From Rhynchopus euleeides (Eukaryota; Euglenozoa; Diplonemea; Diplonemida; Diplonemidae), in contig OY723297.1 of assembly GCA_963210315.1 (NCBI GenBank), positions 1,550,001 to 1,614,000 on the forward strand: 64,000 nucleotides of DNA, in the 5' to 3' direction. The notes beneath the pieces are model-generated. The model did not search any database. It was not told the origin of the DNA and saw only the letters and a list, made by a program, of their open reading frames with translations. The position numbers and the translations under genes were made by a program. Shown here in pieces: positions 1 through 10,622 of this stretch (its first letter is position 1; each line of letters starts with the position of its first letter).

Positions 1-289
1 CGCGAAAATTTTTTTACCCCCCTTTTTGACAGTCTTTGTCCAGCTCCCCCCCTTTTTTCCCCCATCGACCCAGTTTTCCCCCGACCCTGGAAAGTTAGGA
101 ATACCCCTGTCCCTGATCCGCTGTCTGTCAAACCTGTCGCTTTGCAACCATGAGGTGCTGCTGCGGTGGAATCATCAATGCGCGTTTGCTATTTGCTAGC
201 CCCCCCTCCCCCACCCCCCCACCACCTCATTCACTCTCGACACGGTGGACTCCCGCCCGGTCAGACACCCACTTTGCAGTTTGGAAAAT
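1..289. other. Non-coding, homopolymer-rich start of window
   Basis: Runs of C and T and no convincing reading frame. I see no RNA gene or element boundary here. It precedes the palindromic repeat array. Confidence 0.4.
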
Positions 290-432
290 TAGCGGGTGTC
301 CTGGCACCCGCTAGTGGGTGTCTCGGCACCCACTAGTGGGTGTCTAAGCGGGTGTCAGACACCCACTAGTGGGTGTCTGACACCCGCTAGTGGGTGTCTG
401 GCACCCGCTAGTGGGTGTCAGACACCCGCTAC
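290..432. repeat. Array of GGGTGTC/GACACCC palindromes
   Basis: About eight alternating direct and inverted copies of an 8-9 base word, GGGTGTC or its complement, are joined by CTAGTG or short spacers. Neighbouring copies form perfect small palindromes such as GGGTGTCAGACACCC, so either strand could fold into several competing hairpins. A second cluster of the same word lies at about 2035-2130. I see no coding potential. Confidence 0.8.
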
Positions 433-560
433 GCTACTATACTATATTCTCGAGGTGAAAATCTGGCTGGATCAGGGGCATATCCTGGGATCCTGGCCGG
501 GGTATCCCGGTATTAGAGAGAAGAGGGGGGGGGATGATGAGGAGGCCCCAGACCCCAGCC

Positions 561-1411
561 CCTGCCACTTGTCATTTGCGTGTTGCCTTTGCGTGTGCGC
601 CTGTGCCTCCCTGTTCTGTATTTTTTTACCCTCACGGGTATCACGATACAGGGCAGTCCCCCCCCTCCTCCCCCCAAAAATCGTTCGCATCATCTTGGCG
701 CCCATTCCTTCCACTTTCTGTGGATGTGTTTGGTATTTCCGAACGGAATTTTCCAGCGTCAAGACTGATACCTCGCCGTTTTCGAGTCAGTCACTTCCAC
801 CGCCGCTGCGATTTGCGTACCGGTAGTTGTGCAGAAATGCTAACATTTAATTTGCTCTGTGGAACCTGGACTGCACCTTCTGGGATGTGAGTCTGTAGAT
901 AGTTGGACAGTTGCGGTACCCATCTGTTAGAAAGCTGAAAGGAACCTTGTCGGGCGATCAAGGACGACTGAGGGTTCAGTTTGAGTTTAATGTGGTCCAA
1001 GGGTACAACAGACATCACTGCTTTGCAGATCCCTCTTGCTTGTCCCTCTGGTAACTTCCAACGGCTCAAACTCCTCGACTTCCTTGGGTGGGCATTTGCC
1101 ATACCTGACGTAAAACAGTGATGCTTCGTGCTAGTGGTGAACCTGGCGTTAGTAAAGGAAGGGTGCTGCGGCTGTCCACGAGGGGCTCTGATGCCTCCTC
1201 ACGGTGCCTGGTTGGTCGGTTCAGGATGAAACAGAGCAAATTTAGTGTTAGGGGGATGCCTCTGGTCAAGGCCTTTTCACAAAAATTGACCCACGGCGCC
1301 GAGTTGGGCCGTTGGTTCCTGGTTGTAGCTCGGTCTACGCCAGGTTCCACACCCCGTCATCGCAAAACGTACGCATACACAGAGGCAAACACAACAGCCT
1401 CTGTGGTACGG
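561..1411 (+). repeat. Dispersed repeat, copy 1 (~850 bp)
   Basis: Near-identical in direct orientation to 51492-52344, with only scattered substitutions and single-base indels. The first ~40 bases are more diverged. Copy 2 leads straight into an OTU-protease reading frame, whereas here the similarity stops at GGTACGGG. From there the sequence (to about 1450) matches a different place, 56226-56270. Copy 1 therefore looks like an internally deleted version of an element whose fuller form lies near 51.5-56.3 kb. A 103-codon minus-strand frame (791-1102) is open in both copies, but I recognise no domain in it. Confidence 0.85.
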
Positions 1412-1541
1412 GAGCATGGCGGGAGTAAATTTTGCCTTTTGGTCAAATAGGCACCCTTTTGGAAACAATTGACCCGCAGGGTGGCTGAGTCTTATCAGAC
1501 AGGCCGACCTATATGTTGATCAGTGGAACCACACAACCTGT

Positions 1542-2081
1542 TCAACCTGCCCCCGGGGTGGCTGAGTCCACCCCTGCCGTAGCGTAAGATAAGCCTACGT
1601 CGACCCTCGTCGTCCCCTTCGTCGTCCTAGGACTGTGGAGTTCAGCAATCAAGGATGCGGAACTGCTGTGAGCTGCACACTCTCTTGACACACCTGCACG
1701 TATCTGCGTTACACTCGTGGTAACCCCGAACCCTGTATTTATACAGGAGACTTCCATCTGGGACAGTTTCTGTTTCAGATGAGCTTTGGCAGTGGTAGCC
1801 ATCTTTGCTATGGAGCCATCGTCATTGCTATCGTCGTCACTCGGACCCATGAGCAGTGGATACAATTGGTGTGGAAGGAGAGGGTGCAGTTCTGGATCAG
1901 CAGGTCTGAATCTGAAATTGACTGAACCCCACAGGTCTGAGATGACTCCAGTCGAAATCAGCAGGTCCCAGGTTGACCTGACATGATTTCCACCCAGAAT
2001 TACAGGGAATCCCCAGTAATTTGGTGGTGAAAAGAGGGTGCCAGACACCCGCTTTGGTGGTAAAAAGAGGGTGCTAGACAC
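1542..2081 (-). pseudogene. Unrecognised minus-strand frame; possible retropepsin-tail fragment
   Basis: This 179-codon open frame has no ATG at its 5' end. One stretch near residues 22-30 reads NYWGFPVILGGN, recalling the ILG motif near the end of retroelement aspartic proteases. I see no DTG/DSG active site and no reverse transcriptase motifs nearby. The frame runs into the palindromic repeats at its 5' end. It may be a decayed retroelement piece or a chance frame, and the assignment is weak. Confidence 0.15.
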
Positions 2082-2130
2082 CCACTAGTGGGTGCCAGAC
2101 ACCCGCCCAGAGGGTGCCAGACACCCACTA
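2035..2130. repeat. Second GGGTG(T/C)C palindrome cluster
   Basis: Four to five copies of AGGGTGCCAGACACCC-like palindromes match the array at 290-432. The words differ by C/T at one position. Together the two clusters bracket repeat copy 1. Confidence 0.7.
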
Positions 2131-2296
2131 ATTCCGCCAAACTATTCACCCTCTTTCAGACACCCACTTTGGCCTGTGGGAGTCCACCGTGGACGATCAA
2201 TCCCCCCCCACCCCCCCCCCCCCCCCCACCACCTCACACCGGTTCGCAGGAATCGAGGAACCCCGCCCCAACAGGCGCCGTTCTTCTGGCAAAGAT

Positions 2297-2614
2297 ATGT
2301 GGCTGCCCGCAATCTGTGCGGCTGCAGCTGTTGCTGTTGACAACAGCACAGATGCTAATAACGTGACAGATTCGTCGGACGGGGAGGAAGGCATATCGCC
2401 CCTGAGCCTGATCGGGGAGGAGGATATCGAGGATGTCGGGTTTTTCGCGACAAATTGGTACTGGTTTGTGATGCTGATTGGGCTGGTTTGTGTCTTGGGT
2501 ATCATCATTTACATCGGGAGACGCCTGCGCCGGAAAAACACGAACCCGACATACAGCTTCAACGACTACTGCAAGTTGGAGATGGCTCCGGTGCATGAGG
2601 GAGAGGTCGAGTAG
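2297..2614 (+). CDS. Small type I membrane protein (105 aa)
   Basis: The predicted product starts with a short signal peptide (MWLPAICAAAAVA). An acidic, Ser/Asp-rich ectodomain of about 40 residues follows, with two N-glycosylation sequons (NST, NVT). Then comes one strong transmembrane helix (WFVMLIGLVCVLGIIIYIG), a basic stop-transfer RRLRRK and a ~30-residue cytoplasmic tail containing YSFNDY. I chose the ATG at 2297 because it begins the signal peptide. The same frame is open upstream but there reads low-complexity proline codons from a C-rich tract, which ends in AG at about 2250 and looks like an acceptor site. I recognise no family. It could be the last exon of a longer gene, but the signal peptide argues for a complete small protein. 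Confidence 0.6.
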   Translation: MWLPAICAAAAVAVDNSTDANNVTDSSDGEEGISPLSLIGEEDIEDVGFFATNWYWFVMLIGLVCVLGIIIYIGRRLRRKNTNPTYSFNDYCKLEMAPVHEGEVE

Positions 2615-3720
2615 CAGCAGCAATTGCAACGTCGCTTCTGTCGGGTTTGCAAGGCACTCGATATTCTTTTGCCATGCGTCAGCAGGACCTGCACCTCTGT
2701 CCGCAGCACAGCCTGATGGAGTGCGGTGCAGGTTGGCCATTGCGGGAGTGTTTCTTCAGTGCGGTTTGGGCTGTGATAAGCATGCTCTTGCACCCCAGGG
2801 CTGGGTGTGCTCGTGTGTACGTCCGAGAGGCGTGCAATCAGCCAGGCCAGAAGATGGCATGATGTGCCCCAAATGAGTGTGCCGGGGTCGTCGCACCGGG
2901 GCAGTGTGTAAATCACTGTGTGCCACACTTGCCATACCATTGGAGGTGTTGGCTGCGCAATCCCTGTCTCCCCACGCTGTATGGCTGTGATCTGCACAGG
3001 GTCCAGTCAAGCCTGCTCCGTACACATGCAGGCGGGGCGTCCCCACTGAGCTTGCTCTAACACACCCCCCCTCACTGGCCTTTGCTGGCACAACGGTGTT
3101 TTCGTTTGACGAGTGTGGCTAAGAAGTGCGCAGGGGAATCGTAAATTGTACTTCTGACAGCCTTGTGATTATCCTTGCCAAAACGTGTCACACACAGGGC
3201 CTTCAGTGCCTCGAGATGCGCGTGCCCTTCACGAAATGTCGCGTGAGTGTCTCTGCTCTGTGTCGAGCCGTTCCGTGTGATACCCAGTCTGTTGGGGCGG
3301 CTCGCTATATAGAACTTGCTTGTAGGTGGTTGTTGCGTGAGATCAGTGTAGTCCGCGATTGGGCGGGAAACAAGGGCGGTACAGCCTCTGCGATATGCGT
3401 CTATCCCCTCTGGGAGTTGCAGCCGGGACAGCACGCTGTGGGCGACACCACCTTGATCGTCTCATATCAGCCTGGTGGCATCGATGCTACAACAGCATCC
3501 GAACCATGTTACTGCCCAATCCCACCAGATTGCGCCCCCCCCATAACCGAACAAATGAATAATGCACCTGACCGCCCCCACCCCCACCATCCCACCCCCC
3601 CTTCCATCTCACGGAACTGCCCAGCTCGTGGGTATGCGCAGTGCGACACTGCAACACACCTTCAAACACTTGCCTTGGCAACACCCTCAACAGTAGGGTT
3701 ATACTACACTACCCGGGACA
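2615..3720. other. Intergenic; pyrimidine tract and acceptor before RAD51
   Basis: Short frames occur on both strands but none has domain character. A 207-codon + frame (3126-3749) runs into the RAD51 start and is probably chance. Between about 3570 and 3625 there is a long C/T-rich tract followed by CCCAG, suited to act as a trans- or cis-splice acceptor for the RAD51 mRNA. Confidence 0.4.
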
Positions 3721-4785
3721 ATGCCTGCCAAGCAGAAGCGCAAGGATGAGGAGTCGGAGCAGCAGCGGAAGCGCCAGCGCGAGGAGGAGGAGCAGCACCA
3801 GGAGGAGGAGGAGGTTGTGGAGGACAGTGGGCCCACCCCGACCTCGATGCTGGAGGGGCATGGCGGTATCACCGCGAAGGAGGTGAAGCTGCTGATGGAG
3901 AACGCGTTCTTCACCATCGAAGGCATTGCCTATGCGACGAAGAAGCAGCTGCGGGAAATCCACGGCCTGAGCGACCTCAAGGTGGACAAGATCAAGGCGG
4001 AGGTCGACAAGATCTGCCCCCTCGGCTTCATCAGCGCGCGTGACTGCCACGAGGCCCGCAAACACCAGATCAGCATCACCTCAGGGAGCAAGGAGCTCGA
4101 CAAGCTCCTGGGGGGCGGTTTCGAGACTGGGTCCATCACAGAGCTGTACGGCGAGTTCCGCACCGGGAAGACGCAGTTGTGCCACACCCTCTGTGTGACC
4201 TGCCAGCTCCCCACAGAGCGCAACGGGGGGGAGGGGCGTGCGTTGTACATCGACACGGAGGGCACATTCCGACCCCAGAGGATGTACGACATCGCGAAGA
4301 GATACGAGATTGACCCCGAGCATGTCCTGGACAACATCATGCACGGCAGGGCATACAACTCCGAGCACCAGAAGCAGCTCCTCGTCCAGGCTGCGGCGAT
4401 GATGGCGGAGAGCCGGTTTGCTTTGATTGTTGTCGACTCCGCGACTGCGCTTTACAGGACAGACTACTCCGGGAGAGGCGAGCTTGCGGCGAGGCAGCAG
4501 CACCTTGCACAGTTCCTCCGTGCCCTCACCAACCTCGCCGAGGAATACGGCATCGCTGTCGTCATCACCAACCAGGTCACCGCCTCCCCCGACGGCGGCC
4601 CCCACGGGCCCTCCATGAAGCCCATCGGCGGCAACATCATGGCGCACGCCTCAACAACGCGCCTCCACCTGCGGAAGGGGCCCAAGGGTGCACGCCTTTG
4701 CAAGGTGGTCGACTCCCCATCTCTCCCGGAGGCGGAATGCGCCTTCCAGATCTTCGAGGATGGTATCGGCGACTCGCGGGACTGA
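3721..4785 (+). CDS. RAD51: RAD51 recombinase (354 aa, intronless)
   Basis: This is the eukaryotic RecA-family recombinase that forms filaments on single-stranded DNA and drives strand exchange in homologous repair. Residues ~50-105 form the helix-hairpin-helix N-terminal domain. The ATPase core follows, with Walker A GEFRTGKT at 144-151, Walker B LIVVD at 235-239, the RAD51 signature [13 protein letters not shown], and VVITNQV before DNA-binding loop 2. The core is typical of RAD51 rather than DMC1 or the divergent paralogues. The first ~36 residues are unusual: a highly charged Lys/Arg then Glu/Gln tract, probably a coiled or disordered tail. Total length is slightly above the usual ~340. 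No intron is needed. The next gene is more than 2.5 kb away. Confidence 0.97.
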   Translation: MPAKQKRKDEESEQQRKRQREEEEQHQEEEEVVEDSGPTPTSMLEGHGGITAKEVKLLMENAFFTIEGIAYATKKQLREIHGLSDLKVDKIKAEVDKICPLGFISARDCHEARKHQISITSGSKELDKLLGGGFETGSITELYGEFRTGKTQLCHTLCVTCQLPTERNGGEGRALYIDTEGTFRPQRMYDIAKRYEIDPEHVLDNIMHGRAYNSEHQKQLLVQAAAMMAESRFALIVVDSATALYRTDYSGRGELAARQQHLAQFLRALTNLAEEYGIAVVITNQVTASPDGGPHGPSMKPIGGNIMAHASTTRLHLRKGPKGARLCKVVDSPSLPEAECAFQIFEDGIGDSRD

Positions 4786-5390
4786 TGACACACACCCCCG
4801 AACAAAACGGCAGATGCACGGAGGGAAGACGGGGGGGGGGGGGGGAGATGGCAGATCTGTCTTCCCCCTCTCGCCCCCCCCGGGCGTGTGGATTTGCCAG
4901 CAGTGGCGTGGAGGAAGAAGTGGAGGGAGGGGCGGTGTGGGGAAGCGCATCAACCCGCCGGGATTCTTTGGTCCCCGAAACCCCACCCCCCCTACCCCCC
5001 CCCCCCCCTGGCCCCCGATCCCCCTTATTAGTGTGTATTTTTCCCATGCCAGACAGTAAAGGGGTCGGTGGTGAAAAAAAGGGGAGGGGGTGGTTGGTTC
5101 GTCTGTTGGTTCTCCTCTGGCCACTCAGGCCAGAGCTTTGTGCTCGTGGCGTTAGACACCAGCATGGCGGGGCGTGTCCTGTCCTCTTTTTGGGGTTTGT
5201 GGGGGGGGCAGTGGAAAGAAAACAATAGTCTGGGGTAGGTTGATCGTTGGTTAGACTGCAAGCCGCATGCATCCGGCGCCGTTGCAAAAAAAAACACAAA
5301 GCCGAGGAGGAGGGGACGGAGGGAGGGATAGGTGGGAGGTGGGGGTTCCCCATTTCTCTGAGTTTTATATTTCCAGCCTATCCCAGTTTT
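4786..5390. other. Intergenic, G- and C-homopolymer rich
   Basis: The RAD51 3' flank has long G and C runs (for example 4831-4845 and 4990-5010). I see no coding frame or RNA gene. Confidence 0.4.
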
Positions 5391-5396
5391 CTCTCG

Positions 5397-6388
<992 letters not shown>

Positions 6389-6394
6389 CTCTCG

Positions 6395-6398
<4 letters not shown>

Positions 6399-6467
<69 letters not shown>
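6399..6467. repeat. (CT)n microsatellite, 69 bp
   Basis: An uninterrupted CT array, again preceded by CTCTCGAGAT (6389-6398) and ended by CG as at 5568. Confidence 0.97.
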
Positions 6468-6470
<3 letters not shown>

Positions 6471-7358
6471 CCTGAACCCACACCCCACATCCCACCGACG
6501 ACATCTAACCTTCCAACAAGACCTGAGCTCTAGGCAAAAAAAAATGGGCAAAACCCCCGACAGCGGTACTGTCTGCTGTTGGCCTCGCTTCCCCCTCCCC
6601 TCGCTTTGAGTTCCGTCTTCTCCCTCCCCATGCCTGGTGGTTCTGCCTTTTGTTATTTTTTTTCCCGTTCTACCAGCATGCATGTGGCGTGGCAACGTTA
6701 TTGATAACGCGAGATCGCCACCCGACGGCACTGCATGCACTGGAGGCTGGGGGTTGGGGAGCGTGGGTGCGGGCGGGTGGTGCGCATGGCAAGACAACTT
6801 GAGGGGTGGTGAAACTCATCGAGGGGGAGGTGCGGGGTTGGGTGGGCCCGGCAAGAAGTACGTTTTTTTTTTCACCCAGAGAGTTCGGTCCACCTGCGCC
6901 CTCCCCACATCCCCACCCCACACTTCACCCAGCCTCTGTGTATCGCGCCCGCCCGCCCCCGCTTGACGGATTTCAATTTCTCTTTCACTCCCCCGTGCCC
7001 TCACTGACCCCGCCCTGATCTGAACAGACCATTGAAAGGCAGGGGTGTGGTGTCGGTGGGGGTGGGTGGGATGAGATGGGCGATTGTGTTGAAGAGCTAC
7101 TCTGCGGCTCTTCTGAGGGAATGGGGGGGGGGGGGTGTGTGTGCGTGCAAAGGCAGTGCTGTTGTTGTGCCCTGTGCCCTGCTCGGAGGTTGGGGATGCT
7201 GGCAGTTTTCCCCCACACCACCACACCCCGTCCCATCCCGCTCGCCTGCCCCACCCCTTTTTGTGGATGCGTGCGATCAAGTGACAGGCAGTATTCATCA
7301 ATATTTTGCCCCACACAGCACACGCCACCGCAGGGCTCGCAAGGGGTCACTCTTCAAA
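6468..7358. other. Intergenic upstream of the four-exon gene
   Basis: Low-complexity G/C-rich DNA with no supported frame. The end carries CCCCACACAG (7310-7319) and CACCGCAG (to 7333), possible acceptor sites 25-40 bases before the ATG at 7359. Confidence 0.4.
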
Positions 7359-8175
7359 ATGGTGTACACACCGGCAAACTTCACCGACTACCAGGCCGTC
7401 ACTGGTAGTCTGTCCGCATTCAAGTACCCCAGCAAGGCCACCAACCTGGTTTCTGGGTCGGGCATCTACCCGCACCACAACCCCATCACATGGCTGTCCC
7501 AGCCCCAGTGCTCCCCTCCGGGTGAGTTCATCCCGCGTAACAGCATTCTGAAGGTATGGCTCGGTGTAGTGGTGGGGGTGGTGGATATCTTGCTCTTTTG
7601 CGGGTATTACTTGCCGGAACCAGCGCATGCCCCATTGCACACATCCCGCACCCAACACAGTCCTTCAAGAACAAGGAGACGTGCTTCGAGTACTACAGGC
7701 GTCTCCATGCGCTCGGGTGGACCACCAACCCCCTGGGTGTTGGCCAGAAGATGCCCCGCAACTTCAACTGGAAGACGGTATGCACACGGCAGGGTTCTCC
7801 ATGCAGTGCCATGGCAAATCCACCACCACCACCACCTTAACCCCTACAGCTGGCCTACGTCGGCACCACCGTTGCGTTCCTCGTGGGGGTGACCCAGGTG
7901 TACTACATGACGGCGATCCACTACCCGAAGACCTTCACGCAGGACTGGGCTGAGGCTGAGGTGCTGCACCCGCGCCTCAACCGCACTCACTTGCAGCGTT
8001 CGGTATGCCGTCGCATGGAATACACACCATTCCCCCCTTTTTTGAATCGCGACTTGCTGCAAGCCTCCCCTTCACCCCTCCCCTCTCCCCCCCCTCTGCA
8101 CAGGACTACCAGACGGAGGCGTTCCTCGGGACCTTCGACGTGCGCTGGCCCCGCTGGGCGAAGCTCGAGAACTGA
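7359..8175 (+). CDS. Single-pass membrane protein of unknown family, 4 exons (178 aa)
   Basis: I model exons 7359-7553, 7661-7777, 7850-8002 and 8104-8175. All three introns are phase 0, start GTATG and end ACAG (107, 72 and 101 bases). The joined product has 178 residues. A soluble N-terminal half contains Pro/Tyr-rich stretches. One transmembrane helix lies near residues 105-128 (AYVGTTVAFLVGVTQVYYM). A ~50-residue C-terminal part ends in an aromatic/basic segment (DVRWPRWAKLEN). Size, single helix and lack of a signal peptide would suit an accessory subunit of a mitochondrial respiratory complex, but I see no diagnostic motif and do not assign one. The exon structure is well supported, because joining keeps one frame and protein-like composition throughout. 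Confidence 0.75.
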
Positions 8176-9785
8176 GCTTCTCTTTTGCTCGACTCCGCGT
8201 CTCTGCATCCTCTTGGCCTTGGCCTGGCTGTGTGTGCCGTGTGTCTGTGTGCGGGGTGGTGTAGCAAAGCACCTCCCCTGTGTGCCCCCCCCCCGCCCCT
8301 CGAACCCCCCCCCTCGACGCACCGTTTGTCCCGCTGGGAAGGCAAACAGAAAATGGGGAAGAAAGGCTGTGTTGTGGATCAGCGCAATCATAAGGAATAT
8401 ACTGCCATGTCCTCTGACTGTCATACGGAGGTGACGACCCCCCGCCTAGAGGGTAGAGGCAAAAAAGGCCCCGCTGGATAGTTGTCTTTTCATGCACAGC
8501 AGTTTTCAGGGGCGTGGGGTGGTACCCTCTCGCAACCTGCCTCCAGCCACACACCTCACCGTTTATTTTGCCTGTTTTTTTTACCACCACGATTCGAAGA
8601 CGGATGTAGGTTGAGGCTTTTCTGGAGGGGATCGGTAAAGAGAGTTAGGGGAGGGGAGGAGTGATGTGATCTGATGTGATGTGATGTGTCTGTGTTGTTA
8701 AGGTCGGTTTTTTCCCCCCCTATCCCTGCCCTCACACACCCCCCTCCCCCTGCCCCCCTCCCAGAGAGGGGGGCACAAACGGATTATTCGGCGATGAATT
8801 TTCAAAGGACTGATGGCGACAGGTGTGACGGGAAAAGGAGGGGGGGGTTGGGGGCTGGGGGGTGAACGGCCAAACAAAGGGTTGCGAGATGGGCGCCCCA
8901 TTCTGCTGGGTCAGAAGGGGGAAGAAGTAAACCATCTCTGTTAGGCAATTTCGTGTTGGTCGCAGTGTGGAGGGGGGGGGGTTGGGGGTGGTGGTGACAG
9001 CAGCAGCGTAGGTCTTCGCTCTATGCCTCTGAGCCGAGAGCGCAGAGGAGTGTGGGGGGCGCCACCCCTCCCCCCTGCTCGCAATTCCCGACGTGTCACA
9101 GCTGGTCGCAGTCCCAGCTCTTGCGGAGCGTAAAGACCAACTGGCAAATAAAGCACCGCAGACTTGAGGACGCTACCCCACCACATCGCCCCTCCCACTC
9201 CCACATCCCGTCTCCCCGCTGCCTGTTGTTGTTAGTTAATAAAGACCCCCTCGCCCCACCACCCCGCCCAATAGCAGCACCAGCTCTGCCAAAAAAAATG
9301 ACGAAATATGTAACACACAGACAGTATAGGCAAATGGAGGGGAGATCAGTTTGGGGTTCGTCATAGCGTGTCACTGCGCCTTCCTCTCCCCCCACCCAGA
9401 CACACACACGCCATGTTTTTTTGTGATGACAGCCACCGGCCCTCTGACAATGTGGGGCTCATGGATGGTGAGGGGATTGGGGGGGGGGGTGGGGTATGGG
9501 GTTCCCCTTGTTGTTGCAGGTTCATTTTTTTTCTGGTGTTGTGTGGTGCGCCTCATCCGCCAGCATGTTTTTTTTTGTTCACTCCACCCACCCACAGCCC
9601 ACCCTGCGTTGGGGGGGGGGGGGGTTTATTTTAGTGTTTCGGCATGATTAATCCCTCCCCTCTCCCCCCCCACGGCACACCCTTCCTTCTCTGGCTCAGC
9701 GATATCATCTTGTTGTTCCAGGGAGTGGCAGATCATGCCGATTTGCTTCAGGGGGGGGGGAAGCGGCACCCGCTGTTAAATCACT
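8176..9785. other. Long intergenic region
   Basis: C- and G-runs, a short GATGTGAT repeat (about 8660-8690) and poly-T stretches. No frame over 110 codons has protein character. I see no RNA gene. Confidence 0.4.
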
Positions 9786-9790
9786 CAAAG

Positions 9791-9886
9791 GGGGTCTTCG
9801 CTACGGGGTGATCGTCAGTGCATTTTGGTGCATTTCCTGTTGAATTGGCTGAAAACTGACGAAGTTTGACGACCAGCGAAGACCCC
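9791..9886. mobile_element. MITE-like element, copy 1 (96 bp)
   Basis: It has perfect 12-bp terminal inverted repeats, GGGGTCTTCGCT and its complement, flanked on both sides by CAAAG (9786-9790 and 9887-9891), a clean 5-bp target-site duplication. It has no coding capacity. A second copy of the same body is at 56306-56411. This is a textbook non-autonomous DNA transposon, and the mobilising transposase is not in the window. Confidence 0.85.
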
Positions 9887-9891
9887 CAAAG

Positions 9892-10622
9892 AAGCCGGAT
9901 GGGGGATGGAGAAAGACGTGGAAGAGGGTTTTTCCCCCAAGATGGTCCGGTCTTCTCTTCTGCTCCCGGGGGGGTGGTGAAAACGTAGTGCCCAGGCTGT
10001 GGTGGTGGTGGTGGTGGTGGTGGCAAAAAAGGCCCAAAAAAGAATGAACACAAAACAACTCGCGCAGTCAACACCTCTCACCCCCTCTCACCCCCCCTCT
10101 CCCCCCTCTATTCCAGATTCCCTTCGAGCCTACACGACACACCTTTCAGCCGCCATCACCGATACACCGAACACAGCCCCCCCTCTGCTCTCTCTCTCCT
10201 TTTGCACACCCTCCTTCTCACCTGATTTGCCAATTCCTCTGTTTTCGGGACGCAACCTCCAAGGCCCTTCCCACACCCGCCAAACTCCGGCCTTAACCCC
10301 CTGGACCTATGTAACCTCACCCACCCACCCGCCACCCAACCAACAGACTGCACACCCCCCTCCCCTTCCTGCTGCTGTAGGGAAGGCCGGGCCCTCTGTG
10401 CTCTCCTTCTACTTCTACTCCTCAACTCTACTACTTCCACTTTCCCCCCTCCCACAGCCCCCCCCCCTCGTGCCCCTTGATGTGACACCCAAAACTTCGG
10501 GAGGTTTCTCCAAACCCTCCTCCCCTCCAAACTGCTATTTTTCTCCGCTTCTCTTTCTCTCTCGGCTCTCGAGCCCAACCCTAGCACCTAATCCCCGTCT
10601 CTCACACGTGGGGTTTGATGGG
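9892..10622 (+). other. C/T-rich 5' leader region of the large gene
   Basis: The large frame downstream stays open through this stretch, but the residues would be Pro/Ser/Thr-rich low complexity starting from a GTG-repeat (poly-Val). The DNA is strongly pyrimidine-rich with many CAG/TAG acceptors. I read it as untranslated leader or intergenic sequence. Confidence 0.45.

Noticed and set aside
3126..3749. 207-codon frame overlapping the RAD51 start
   Set aside because: No domain character, runs through the C-rich acceptor tract, and overlaps the RAD51 ATG.
9999..10622. 208-residue N-terminal extension of the large protein
   Set aside because: It starts from poly-Val GTG repeats and reads Pro/Ser/Thr low complexity from pyrimidine-rich DNA; more likely leader.
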